This document shows, piece by piece, positions 1-6,491 of a DNA stretch of 26,420 bases (its first letter is position 1; each line of letters starts with the position of its first letter). A model generated the notes under the pieces. The model did not search any database. It was given only the letters and a program-made list of their open reading frames with translations, and was not told the DNA's origin. A program made the translations under genes and the position numbers. Source of the stretch: NCED01 sp035493955 (GTDB lineage: Bacteria > Pseudomonadota > Alphaproteobacteria > Caulobacterales > Caulobacteraceae). Where the stretch lies: assembly GCA_035493955.1 (NCBI GenBank), contig DATJHI010000037.1:1-26420 (forward strand). Reading direction: 5' to 3'.

Positions 1-82
1 TGGCGTACTCGTGCTTACGCTGGTTGGCGTAGGCCACCGCCCGATGCAGGGTCTCTTCCAGATTGCGCGAGAAAGACGGCAC
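1..82 (-). CDS. clpA: ATP-dependent Clp protease ATP-binding subunit ClpA (N-terminal fragment)
   Basis: Only the first 27 codons are in the window; the gene continues beyond position 1. The visible N-terminus, PSFSRNLEETLHRAVAYA, is the conserved start of the Clp_N domain of ClpA, the AAA+ unfoldase that feeds ClpP. The start is GTG at 82-80, preceded on the minus strand by GAGAGG seven bases upstream. The clpS stop lies 11 bases upstream, so the two genes form the usual clpS-clpA operon. ClpA is the partner that receives N-degron substrates from ClpS. Truncation is purely a window-edge effect. Confidence 0.9.
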   Translation of the reverse strand, partial: MPSFSRNLEETLHRAVAYANQRKHEYA

Positions 83-93
83 GGAAGAACCTC

Positions 94-423
94 TCAATCC
101 TTTTCCATAGTGCACTGCAGGGGGTGCTGATGCCTGCGGGCTGTATCCACCACCTGGGCCACCTTGGTTTCGGCGACTTCGTAGGTGAACACCCCGCACA
201 CGCCCACGCCGTGCTGGTGAACAAGCAACATGATCCGCGTGGCCTCGTCGCGCGACTTATTGAAGAAGCGCTCGAGCACGTAGACTACAAACTCCATAGG
301 CGTATAGTCGTCGTTCAACAGAAGAACGCGATACAACGACGGCTTCTGAGTCTTCGGCTTTACCTGAGTGACAACAGCCGAACCTACGCCCGCCTCCTGA
401 TCACCTTGCTTACGCTCGGTCAT
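94..423 (-). CDS. clpS: ATP-dependent Clp protease adaptor ClpS
   Basis: A 109-residue adaptor that delivers N-degron substrates, bearing bulky hydrophobic N-terminal residues, to ClpAP. After a flexible N-terminal tail of about 30 residues comes the ClpS core. It contains the substrate-pocket motif LLNDDYTPMEFVVYVLERFF (the NDD acidic pair) and the VHQHG histidine segment, both standard for the family. The start is ATG at 423; a TTG codon directly upstream extends the frame by one residue but is not needed. GGAGAG and AAGG lie upstream of the ATG. The gene is followed 11 bases later by clpA, consistent with co-translation of adaptor and unfoldase. Confidence 0.95.
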   Translation of the reverse strand: MTERKQGDQEAGVGSAVVTQVKPKTQKPSLYRVLLLNDDYTPMEFVVYVLERFFNKSRDEATRIMLLVHQHGVGVCGVFTYEVAETKVAQVVDTARRHQHPLQCTMEKD

Positions 424-745
424 CAAACCTTGCTCTCCGTCGGGCCGGGGAATGGCCCGGCGACACGATTAGATATGCCAACTGCGCGGCTTTGGAAGAC
501 CCAGTTCCGGGGCCGCGACGTTTAAACCGACTGGCCGCCCAAGGTTCCGTCGTCGTTATCCGGGGCGGCGCCCAGGGCGCGGGCTGCTGTGGGCCGATCC
601 TGCGCCGTCCCGATGAACGATGGCCGAACGAGGCCGGCTTTTCGGCAGGATAGGGCCGAATCGGCCCACGGCGCACGTGGCCGCCGCATCCGCTCAAGAT
701 GGGGTCGGCTCCCTCACATTTAAGGCCCCGCCGGAACGAGGTCGC
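424..745. other. Intergenic region upstream of clpS
   Basis: About 320 bases between the clpS start and the phasin terminator hold no convincing gene; frames here give arginine/proline-rich translations typical of high-GC shadow frames. It must carry the clpS-clpA promoter, but I cannot pick a firm -35/-10 pair. One small perfect inverted repeat (gggccga, one-base centre, tcggccc) lies at 653-667. It could be an operator or chance in GC-rich DNA. Confidence 0.5.
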
Positions 746-784
746 AAAACGGAAAAGGGCCCGGAGCGTCTCCGCCCCGGGCCC
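746..784 (-). terminator. Rho-independent terminator of the phasin gene
   Basis: The arms at 757-768 and 773-784 are 12 bases each with one mismatch, closed by a four-base loop. On the minus strand the stem is followed directly by TTTTCCGTTTT (756-746). It lies about 30 bases beyond the phasin stop codon, the expected place for an intrinsic terminator. The absence of a comparable T-run on the plus strand makes it one-directional. Confidence 0.85.
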
Positions 785-815
785 GTACTCCCCAGTACTG
801 TACGCGGGGTAAAGC

Positions 816-1253
816 TTAGCGGGCCGCCTGGAACTGCTCGACCACCGCGGTGGCGCGCTCGTTCAGGGGGCGCAGGGCGTCCTTCAGGGTGGAGGACACG
901 ATTTCCGAAGCCTTGTTCAGCTGGGCGATGTAGGCCTCCATCGCGGTCTTGGCGAAGGTGGTCTGAAGCTCGACCACTTCCTGCACGCTCTTGCAGGTCG
1001 ACAGGGCCTTGGCCTGGGCGACCTGGTCCTCGAAGGCCTTCTTCGAATAGGCGATGGTCTGGGCGCCGAGGCTCTCGGCTCCCTTGGCCGCCGCGGTGAC
1101 GCTGGCCGCCACGGCTTCCATGTTGCGCTTGCCTTGGGCGTTGGCTTCGTTGATCGCGGTCAGGGACTTCTCGACCCCGTCCTTGAACGCTTGGTTGCCG
1201 GCGGTCGCGAACTGGTCGACCGTCGTACGCACGGTATCGGCACCGGTGGTCAT
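816..1253 (-). CDS. Phasin family protein (polyhydroxyalkanoate granule-associated)
   Basis: A 145-residue, largely alpha-helical protein rich in Ala, Glu and Lys with one central Cys. It fits the Phasin_2 family, which coats polyhydroxyalkanoate granules. The family-like core runs from about residue 15 to 110, including the VQEVVELQTTFAKTAMEAYI segment. The open frame extends 80 codons further upstream, but the real start is ATG at 1253: it has GAGGAG about nine bases upstream, and the upstream translation is low-complexity and unlike phasins. A good promoter candidate lies at 1371-1399 and an intrinsic terminator follows at 746-784, so the gene is probably a single transcription unit. No PHA synthase is in the window. 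Phasin-like proteins not tied to PHA also exist, so the granule role is inferred. Confidence 0.85.
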   Translation of the reverse strand: MTTGADTVRTTVDQFATAGNQAFKDGVEKSLTAINEANAQGKRNMEAVAASVTAAAKGAESLGAQTIAYSKKAFEDQVAQAKALSTCKSVQEVVELQTTFAKTAMEAYIAQLNKASEIVSSTLKDALRPLNERATAVVEQFQAAR

Positions 1254-1370
1254 CAGGGCTTCTCCTCGGTCTCGTTCATGAAGAGCGGGCTTGGGGCCCG
1301 CCCACCCGCCAGCTTTGCCGCAGCGCAAACTGCTCAGCTCGCTTTTGGAAATGCAAATGGTCGCGGCGTC

Positions 1371-1399
1371 TTTATGGCGAACCTCAATTCCCCCGTCAA
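1371..1399 (-). promoter_or_regulatory. Candidate sigma-70-type promoter for the phasin gene
   Basis: On the minus strand TTGACG (1399-1394) and CATAAA (1376-1371) are separated by exactly 17 bases. Transcription would begin near 1364, giving a leader of roughly 110 bases before the ATG at 1253. The spacing and -35 box are good; the -10 box matches consensus at four of six positions. This is a sequence match only. Confidence 0.4.
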
Positions 1400-1498
1400 G
1401 CGTTTTTTGTGCACTGCAACATGGCTGGCGCCGCGGAGGCGAACGCCCCGAAAACGGCGGGGGCGGCGAAACGTCCCGGTCGCAATCGCCCACGGATT

Positions 1499-1515
1499 GT
1501 TTACCCTAGGGAAAC
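1499..1515. promoter_or_regulatory. Imperfect palindrome upstream of the D,D-carboxypeptidase gene
   Basis: GTTTaCCCTAGGGAAAC has a perfect 8-bp CCCTAGGG core flanked by GTTT and AAAC, with one extra base on the left. It lies 75 bases before the ATG at 1590, in the interval between the divergent phasin and carboxypeptidase genes (1254-1589), which otherwise holds no gene. It may be an operator; the binding protein is unknown. Confidence 0.3.
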
Positions 1516-1589
1516 CAAGCGCCTGCGATGCTCATTGTTCCTCAGCGGTCCTCAAACCGCCGGTTTTGTCCATTAACGACGGTCGCCGC

Positions 1590-3245
1590 ATGATCAAGCC
1601 CGCCCGCCGCCTTTCGGTTTTCACCGCGTTCGTCGCCTTCGCGACGCTGTTGACGGCGGCCCTGGCCCCCGGTGCGGAAGCCAAGGCCCAGAGTCTCTAC
1701 AATCAGCCGAAGTACGCCGCCATCGTGGTGGACGCCGCCACCGGCGAGGTGCTCTACGCCCGCCGCGCCGACCAGCCGCGTTATCCGGCTTCGATCACCA
1801 AGGTGATGACCTTCTATCTGGTGTTCGAGGCGCTCGCGACCGGCCGCCTGTCCCTGCAGGACCGGATCGTGGTCAGCGACCACGCCGCCGCCCAGCCGCC
1901 GTCGAAGTCGGGGATGCGCCCCGGCGAATCGATCACGGTGGACGAGGCCCTGCGGGTGACGGCGCTGAAATCGGCCAACGACCTGGCGGTCGCCTTCGCC
2001 GAAAAGATCGGCGGCAGCGAGGCGCGGTTCGCCGCCCTGATGACCCTGCGGGCCCAGGAGCTGGGCATGACCAACACCCGTTTCGTCAACGCCAACGGCC
2101 TGCCCGACACCCGCCAGATCACCACGGCGCGGGACATCGCCATCCTGTCGCGGGCGGTCATGCGCGACTACCCGCAGTACTATTCGTACTTCAGCCAGAA
2201 GACCTACGAGTTCCGCGGCCGGACCATCTCCAACCACAACGCCCTGCTGCACAAGATGCCCGGCGTGGACGGGATCAAGACCGGCTACACCAATGCGGCC
2301 GGCTTCAACCTGGCCGCCTCGGCGGTGCGCGACGGCCGGCGGCTGATCACCGTGGTGCTGGGCGGGCAATCGACCGCCGCGCGCGACGAGAACGTCGAGG
2401 AACTGCTCAACGCCGGTTTCGACGTGCTGGCCAAGCGCAAACTGGGCCAGACCATCACCGTCGCCGCCAACATGCGCGAACCCGACGACGTGGCCGGTCC
2501 GGTGATGCGCGTCGCCACCGAACAGGGCTCGGGCGAACAGGCCGGGCTGCAGGTGGCGGTGGCCGAGAATCAACTTCGCGGGCCGGCGGGCGGCGCGCCC
2601 ACCGCCGCCTGGCTGAACGCCGCAGCCCAGCCCAGCAGCGGGCTGAAGGCGGCGACCCTGGCCCTGGCGGATCCCTCACGCGAAGCGCCCAAGCCGGACT
2701 GCGCCAAGGTGACCCAGAAGGTGAAGGTCAAGGCCCGGCGCGGACATCGCGCCCGCACCGAGACCGTCACCCGCACGGTCTGCAAGACCAGCCCCCGCGA
2801 CGGCGTCCAGGTGGCCAAGGCCTCCGCCCAGGCCGCCACGGCCGACGACTGCGCCAAGGTCGCGACCAAGGGCCTCAGCCGCAAGGCCCGCATCGCCGTC
2901 GAGCGCCGTCGGGCCAAGGCCTGCAAGGCCGCCGCCGAAACCACCCAGCTCGCCGCGGCGGGCAAGGCCGGGGCCGCGGAAAAGGCCGGGCTGAAGGGCG
3001 AGGCCGGCGGAGCCTATCGCATCCAGGTCGGCGCCTTCGATTCCAAGGGCGCGGCCAAGGAGCACATCAGCAAGATCGCCAAGCACTACGGCCCGGTGGT
3101 CGCCTCCGCTTCGAGCCAGGTCGAACCCGCCAGCCGCGGCAACTACCGGGCCCGCTTCGCCGGCTTCAGCGCCCAGGGCGCCAAGGCCGCCTGCGCCGCC
3201 CTGTCCGCCAAGGGCGAACGCTGCATGGTCGTGGCGCCCTCGTAA
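1590..3245 (+). CDS. D-alanyl-D-alanine carboxypeptidase (S11 family) with C-terminal SPOR domain
   Basis: A 551-residue periplasmic penicillin-binding protein of the DacA/S11 type, which trims the terminal D-Ala from peptidoglycan pentapeptides. A signal peptide covers about residues 1-33 (cleavage after AEAKA). The three active-site motifs are intact: SxxK as SITK (Ser68, Lys71), SxN as SAN (128-130) and KTG (230-232). A long Ala/Lys-rich linker (about 300-470) contains four cysteines (two DCAK segments plus VCK and ACK). A SPOR domain begins at YRIQVGAF and runs to the C-terminus; SPOR domains bind denuded glycan at division sites. Start chosen at ATG 1590 because the signal peptide begins there, although the Shine-Dalgarno is weak; the frame is open far upstream without protein-like sequence. 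Confidence 0.92.
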   Translation: MIKPARRLSVFTAFVAFATLLTAALAPGAEAKAQSLYNQPKYAAIVVDAATGEVLYARRADQPRYPASITKVMTFYLVFEALATGRLSLQDRIVVSDHAAAQPPSKSGMRPGESITVDEALRVTALKSANDLAVAFAEKIGGSEARFAALMTLRAQELGMTNTRFVNANGLPDTRQITTARDIAILSRAVMRDYPQYYSYFSQKTYEFRGRTISNHNALLHKMPGVDGIKTGYTNAAGFNLAASAVRDGRRLITVVLGGQSTAARDENVEELLNAGFDVLAKRKLGQTITVAANMREPDDVAGPVMRVATEQGSGEQAGLQVAVAENQLRGPAGGAPTAAWLNAAAQPSSGLKAATLALADPSREAPKPDCAKVTQKVKVKARRGHRARTETVTRTVCKTSPRDGVQVAKASAQAATADDCAKVATKGLSRKARIAVERRRAKACKAAAETTQLAAAGKAGAAEKAGLKGEAGGAYRIQVGAFDSKGAAKEHISKIAKHYGPVVASASSQVEPASRGNYRARFAGFSAQGAKAACAALSAKGERCMVVAPS

Positions 3246-3289
3246 CAAGGCTCCTTCCCTGCCGTGGGGGGGCGGGGGCGAACCACCGC

Positions 3290-3724
3290 CTACCGCCGTA
3301 GCATCGTCTCTCGCGCCGCGTTGAGCTGGGCCGCCAGGCCCGAGGTTCCGCCCTGGTCGGGGTGGGTTCGCCGCATGAGACGCAGATAGGCGGCCTGCAC
3401 CTCCGCTTCGGTCGCATCCGGCGCCACCCCCAGGATCGAGGCGGCGGTCGCCACATCGGGACCGGCCGCGGGCGGCGACGGCGAATGGCGCGGCCCGGCG
3501 GTGCGGCGCGCGCTCATCGACAGGACCAGGCCGATCAGGCCGACCACCGCCGCCTCGGCGACGCTCCCCCGCACGCCCAGCACCGCCGCCCCGGCGAACG
3601 CGAACAGCGCCAGCATCCCTGCGCCAGGCCGCCACACGCGGCCAGCCAAGCGCCCCACGCGCCGCAAACCGGCGCCGCCGACCAGGAGGCCGAGGAGCAC
3701 GCAGCCGACGACGATGAACAGCAC
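3290..3724 (-). CDS. Membrane-anchored J-domain protein (DnaJ/Pam18-like)
   Basis: A 144-residue protein with two or three hydrophobic segments (about 2-20, 36-52, 55-72), a Pro-rich linker and a short C-terminal J-domain (about 93-144). The J-domain carries the Hsp70-activating HPD motif at 121-123 within RRTHPDQGG. The architecture resembles mitochondrial Pam18/Tim14 and bacterial type III J-proteins, so it should recruit DnaK to the inner membrane. The GTG at 3724 starts seven bases after the mipZ stop, implying translational coupling; no clear Shine-Dalgarno is seen, and an internal GTG at codon 9 is an alternative. The substrate is unknown. The pairing with mipZ is, as far as I recall, also seen in Caulobacter. 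Confidence 0.85.
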   Translation of the reverse strand: MLFIVVGCVLLGLLVGGAGLRRVGRLAGRVWRPGAGMLALFAFAGAAVLGVRGSVAEAAVVGLIGLVLSMSARRTAGPRHSPSPPAAGPDVATAASILGVAPDATEAEVQAAYLRLMRRTHPDQGGTSGLAAQLNAARETMLRR

Positions 3725-3731
3725 GGGGCGC

Positions 3732-4580
3732 TCAGCTGGCCGCGGCCAGCGGCTCCGGCTCGACAGCCGCTGAGGCGCCCTGGGGCAAACCCAGCGACTG
3801 CATCAGGCCCCGCAGTTCCTGGCGGGCGGCGACGTGGCTGAGGGAGACCGCCACGGGGCGGACCTTGGTGGAAAGATCGGCGACCGTGAGACCGAAGGGA
3901 AACAGCTCCCGATAGATCACGCGGTCGCGCAGTCCGGGGCCGATGCGGAAGCCGATCCGGCGGCTCAGGGCCGCCACGCGCTCGTCCAGGCGTCTGCGGT
4001 TGCGGGCCTCGGCCGGAGCCAGGCGGTTGCGCAGCACCACCCAGTCCACCGAGCTGCGGTCAGCCATCATCCGCTGCTTGCGCGCTTCCCACACCGTCTC
4101 CGAATAGAGGCCCGGCTTGATCAGGTCGAGGGTGACCGGATCGACCGTGCCCAGCATGTCGAAGTCCACGAAACTGTCGTTCATCGGGGTGACGATCAGG
4201 TCCGCGCGGGCGTGAGCGGCGCGCGACAGGCCGGTGTCGCCGCCGGGGGTGTCGATGATGATGAAATCGGCCGGCGCCAGGATCTCGAACGCCTGTTCCA
4301 GCACGTCCGGCGGGACTTCCCCCGGCGCCGACAAAGCCGGGTCGCGGGCGGTGAAATCCAAGGGCATGGGCAGGGCGACGCCAGCGTTGTCCATCCAGGC
4401 GCGGCGGCTGGCGAAGAATCGGCCGATCGAGCGTTGGCGCAGATCGAGGTCGATCACCCCCACCCGGGCGCCCGTGTGCAGCAGGGCCGTGGTGACGTGG
4501 AGGGCGATGGTGGACTTGCCCGCCCCTCCCTTCTCGTTGCCGACCACGATGACGCGGGGGGTCCTGGATTGCGCGGTCAA
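3732..4580 (-). CDS. mipZ: Division plane positioning ATPase MipZ
   Basis: A 282-residue ParA/MinD-superfamily ATPase. In Caulobacter MipZ binds ParB at the poles, forms a gradient and inhibits FtsZ assembly away from midcell. The deviant Walker A EKGGAGKST (Lys17 and Lys22), the IDLDLRQRS motif, the Walker B region FIIIDTPGGD, and the strongly MipZ-like blocks TPMNDSFVDFDMLGTVDPVT and GFRIGPGLRDRVIYRELFPF are all present. The open frame begins at a GTG (4631). I place the start at TTG 4580, which has CAGGAG six bases upstream and gives the short N-terminus expected for MipZ. A GANTC site lies in the leader at 4592-4596. The next gene downstream is the coupled J-protein. No parB in the window. 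Confidence 0.93.
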   Translation of the reverse strand: MTAQSRTPRVIVVGNEKGGAGKSTIALHVTTALLHTGARVGVIDLDLRQRSIGRFFASRRAWMDNAGVALPMPLDFTARDPALSAPGEVPPDVLEQAFEILAPADFIIIDTPGGDTGLSRAAHARADLIVTPMNDSFVDFDMLGTVDPVTLDLIKPGLYSETVWEARKQRMMADRSSVDWVVLRNRLAPAEARNRRRLDERVAALSRRIGFRIGPGLRDRVIYRELFPFGLTVADLSTKVRPVAVSLSHVAARQELRGLMQSLGLPQGASAAVEPEPLAAAS

Positions 4581-4591
4581 GCTCGGCTCCT

Positions 4592-4596
4592 GATTC
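4592..4596. promoter_or_regulatory. GANTC (CcrM methylation) site in the mipZ leader
   Basis: GATTC on the plus strand (GAATC on the minus strand) sits 12 bases before the proposed TTG start of mipZ and abuts its Shine-Dalgarno. In Caulobacter GANTC is methylated by CcrM and read with GcrA, and mipZ belongs to that cell-cycle regulon. The site is visible here; the regulation is transferred by analogy. Confidence 0.45.
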
Positions 4597-4747
4597 GTCC
4601 GCCGCCTCGAGCGGACCGGGGGGCGGCACACATACCGCGCCTGGCCGCCCCCGCGTCAACGCGGCTTGAAGCCTCAAGCGAAGCTTTACCCCATGCCCCG
4701 GAGGGCGCGATAAGCGAACCATCCCCGGCGGAGCCTCAAGATCAGTC

Positions 4748-5611
4748 ATGGCCGACGACCACGCCCTTCCCATCGTCCGCACCGTGGCCAGCCTGCGCGC
4801 GCACATCACCCCGTGGCGCGAACGGGGTCAGACCGTGGCCCTGGTCCCCACCATGGGCTCGCTTCACGAGGGCCACCTCTCCCTCGTCCGCATGGCGCGC
4901 CAGCAGGCCGACCACGTGATCGCCAGCGTCTTCGTCAATCCGCGCCAGTTCGGGCCGAAGGAGGATTTCGACGCCTATCCGCGCGACGAGACCGCCGACG
5001 CGCGGATGCTCGCCCTCGCCGCCTGCGACCTGATGTACGCCCCCGGCCCCCTCGACATGTATCCGGCCGGCTTCTCGACCTCGGTGTCGGTGGGGGGGAT
5101 TTCCGAGATTCTCTGCGGCGCCGCCCGGCCGGGCCATTTCAACGGGGTGGCGACCGTGGTGACCAAGCTGCTCACCCAGGTCGCTCCCGACGTGGCGATC
5201 TTCGGGGAGAAGGACTACCAGCAGCTGCAGATCATCCGCCGGCTGGCCCGCGATCTGGACCTGAGGCTGGAGGTGCTGGGCGCGCCGGTGGTGAGGGCGC
5301 GAGACGGCCTGGCCCTCTCCTCGCGCAACGCCTACCTGAGCAAGGCCGAGCGGGAGGTGGCCCCCCGGCTGCACGCCATCCTGGCCGAGGCGGAGAAGGC
5401 CCTGGCCGCCGGCGAACCCGTGGCGGCCGTGGAAAGCCGGGCGCTGGCGGCCTTGTCCAAGGCCGGGTTCACCGGGATCGATTACCTGGAGGTGCGCGGC
5501 GCCGAGGACCTGACCCGGCAGGGACCGGGGCCCGTGTCCGGGCCGGCGCGGGTGCTGGCGGCGGCCTGGCTGGGCAAGACCCGACTGATCGACAATGTCG
5601 CGGTGGGATGA
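4748..5611 (+). CDS. panC: Pantoate--beta-alanine ligase (pantothenate synthetase)
   Basis: A 287-residue enzyme that condenses (R)-pantoate with beta-alanine using ATP, the last step of pantothenate (coenzyme A precursor) synthesis in the cytoplasm. Family motifs are in order: PTMGSLHEGH with the HxGH nucleotide-binding signature at His40-His43, SVFVNPRQFGPKEDFDAYPR, GHFNGVATVV, FGEKDYQQL and the KMSKS-equivalent LSSRNAYLS. Length is normal. The ATG at 4748 gives the usual short N-terminus; GGAG lies rather far upstream. It is divergent from mipZ across about 170 bases and ends seven bases from the convergent DUF1489 gene. Confidence 0.96.
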   Translation: MADDHALPIVRTVASLRAHITPWRERGQTVALVPTMGSLHEGHLSLVRMARQQADHVIASVFVNPRQFGPKEDFDAYPRDETADARMLALAACDLMYAPGPLDMYPAGFSTSVSVGGISEILCGAARPGHFNGVATVVTKLLTQVAPDVAIFGEKDYQQLQIIRRLARDLDLRLEVLGAPVVRARDGLALSSRNAYLSKAEREVAPRLHAILAEAEKALAAGEPVAAVESRALAALSKAGFTGIDYLEVRGAEDLTRQGPGPVSGPARVLAAAWLGKTRLIDNVAVG

Positions 5612-5617
5612 AGCCGC

Positions 5618-6031
5618 CTACCAGGCCCCCAGCTCGCGCAGCTTCAACGCCAGTTCGGTGGGAATGGCGTCGTCACCGCCCTCGCCGTGGAGGTCCTGCG
5701 GCGCGTCCTTCGGCTCCAGATAGCGCCAGCCCTGGAACGGGCGCCGCGGCGCCGGGGCGGTGCGGATGATCTCCGGCGAAACCACGATATGGCAGCGGGC
5801 GGCCTGGCCCTCCCCCACGGTTTCGATCCGAAGGATCCGCTGGCGGCACTGGATCACGCCCTTGATCACCCGGTAGATCGAGCCGCCGTCGACCAGCTCG
5901 TCGGCGCGCTTGGGCGTTTGGCGGGTGTGCACCTTCCAGTCCGGATCCAGGTGCTGGTGGTCGGCCCTCCACTGCAGGAGCGCTTCGATGCTGTCGGCGC
6001 CGACGACGAGCTTGATCATATGCAGGGTCAT
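5618..6031 (-). CDS. DUF1489 family protein
   Basis: A 137-residue cytoplasmic protein recognisable as the alphaproteobacterial DUF1489 family by its N-terminal HMIKLVVGADSIEALLQW, the segment TRQTPKRADELVDGGSIYRV (about 37-56) and the GWRYLEPKDAP block near the C-terminus. No catalytic function is established for the family. The start at ATG 6031 matches the usual N-terminus; GGCGGA upstream is a weak ribosome site. It converges with panC at a distance of six bases, with no room for a separate terminator. Confidence 0.85.
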   Translation of the reverse strand: MTLHMIKLVVGADSIEALLQWRADHQHLDPDWKVHTRQTPKRADELVDGGSIYRVIKGVIQCRQRILRIETVGEGQAARCHIVVSPEIIRTAPAPRRPFQGWRYLEPKDAPQDLHGEGGDDAIPTELALKLRELGAW

Positions 6032-6084
6032 GGTCCGCCAGAGATAGGGCCTGACGAACCGCGGGCGAATGCGTCAATCGGCCT

Positions 6085-6384
6085 TCAGCGACTGGGAGCA
6101 GCGCCGGACGCTCCCGGCGCGGGCGGGGTCACCACCTGCGGCGCGACCACGGGCGGGGGCGGGCCGTTCGTGCCCAGGGCGCCGGGCGTGGCTCCGGCCC
6201 CGACCACGGCGCCGGTGGCGGGGTTGTAGGCAGTGCCGACGCCGGCGCCGGTGGCCTCCGCACGCTGCACGGCGGTGTTGCTGCGCTGGGTGGCGACATA
6301 GGTCCAGGCGCACAGGGCCAGGAAGGCGATGATGACCAGGGCCCACCAGATGGGCCTGTAGGAACGGTCTTGGGTCTCGGCCAT
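6085..6384 (-). CDS. Small single-pass membrane protein, Ala/Gly/Pro-rich tail
   Basis: A 99-residue protein with a short charged N-terminus, one membrane segment (about 12-30, WWALVIIAFLALCAWTYVAT) and an Ala/Gly/Pro-rich low-complexity tail ending in a Pro-Val-rich stretch, likely periplasmic. The frame is open upstream, but ATG 6384 has a strong GGAGGA eight bases before it. I do not recognise a named family. It lies divergently to the patatin gene (107 bases between starts) and about 50 bases upstream of the DUF1489 gene on the same strand, so the two may be co-transcribed. Confidence 0.7.
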   Translation of the reverse strand: MAETQDRSYRPIWWALVIIAFLALCAWTYVATQRSNTAVQRAEATGAGVGTAYNPATGAVVGAGATPGALGTNGPPPPVVAPQVVTPPAPGASGAAPSR

Positions 6385-6491
6385 GAGGAATCCTCCGGAT
6401 CTGGTCCGGGCAACCGCCATGGGCGGCCGCTGGTTCCCCTGCGCCGGGCGGACGCATCGCCGCGACTCATCCACGGGACTAAGCTCGATCG

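Noticed and set aside
1134..1589. N-terminal extension of the carboxypeptidase frame overlapping the phasin gene
   Set aside because: The signal peptide starts at 1590 and the upstream translation is not protein-like; it also runs antisense through the phasin gene.
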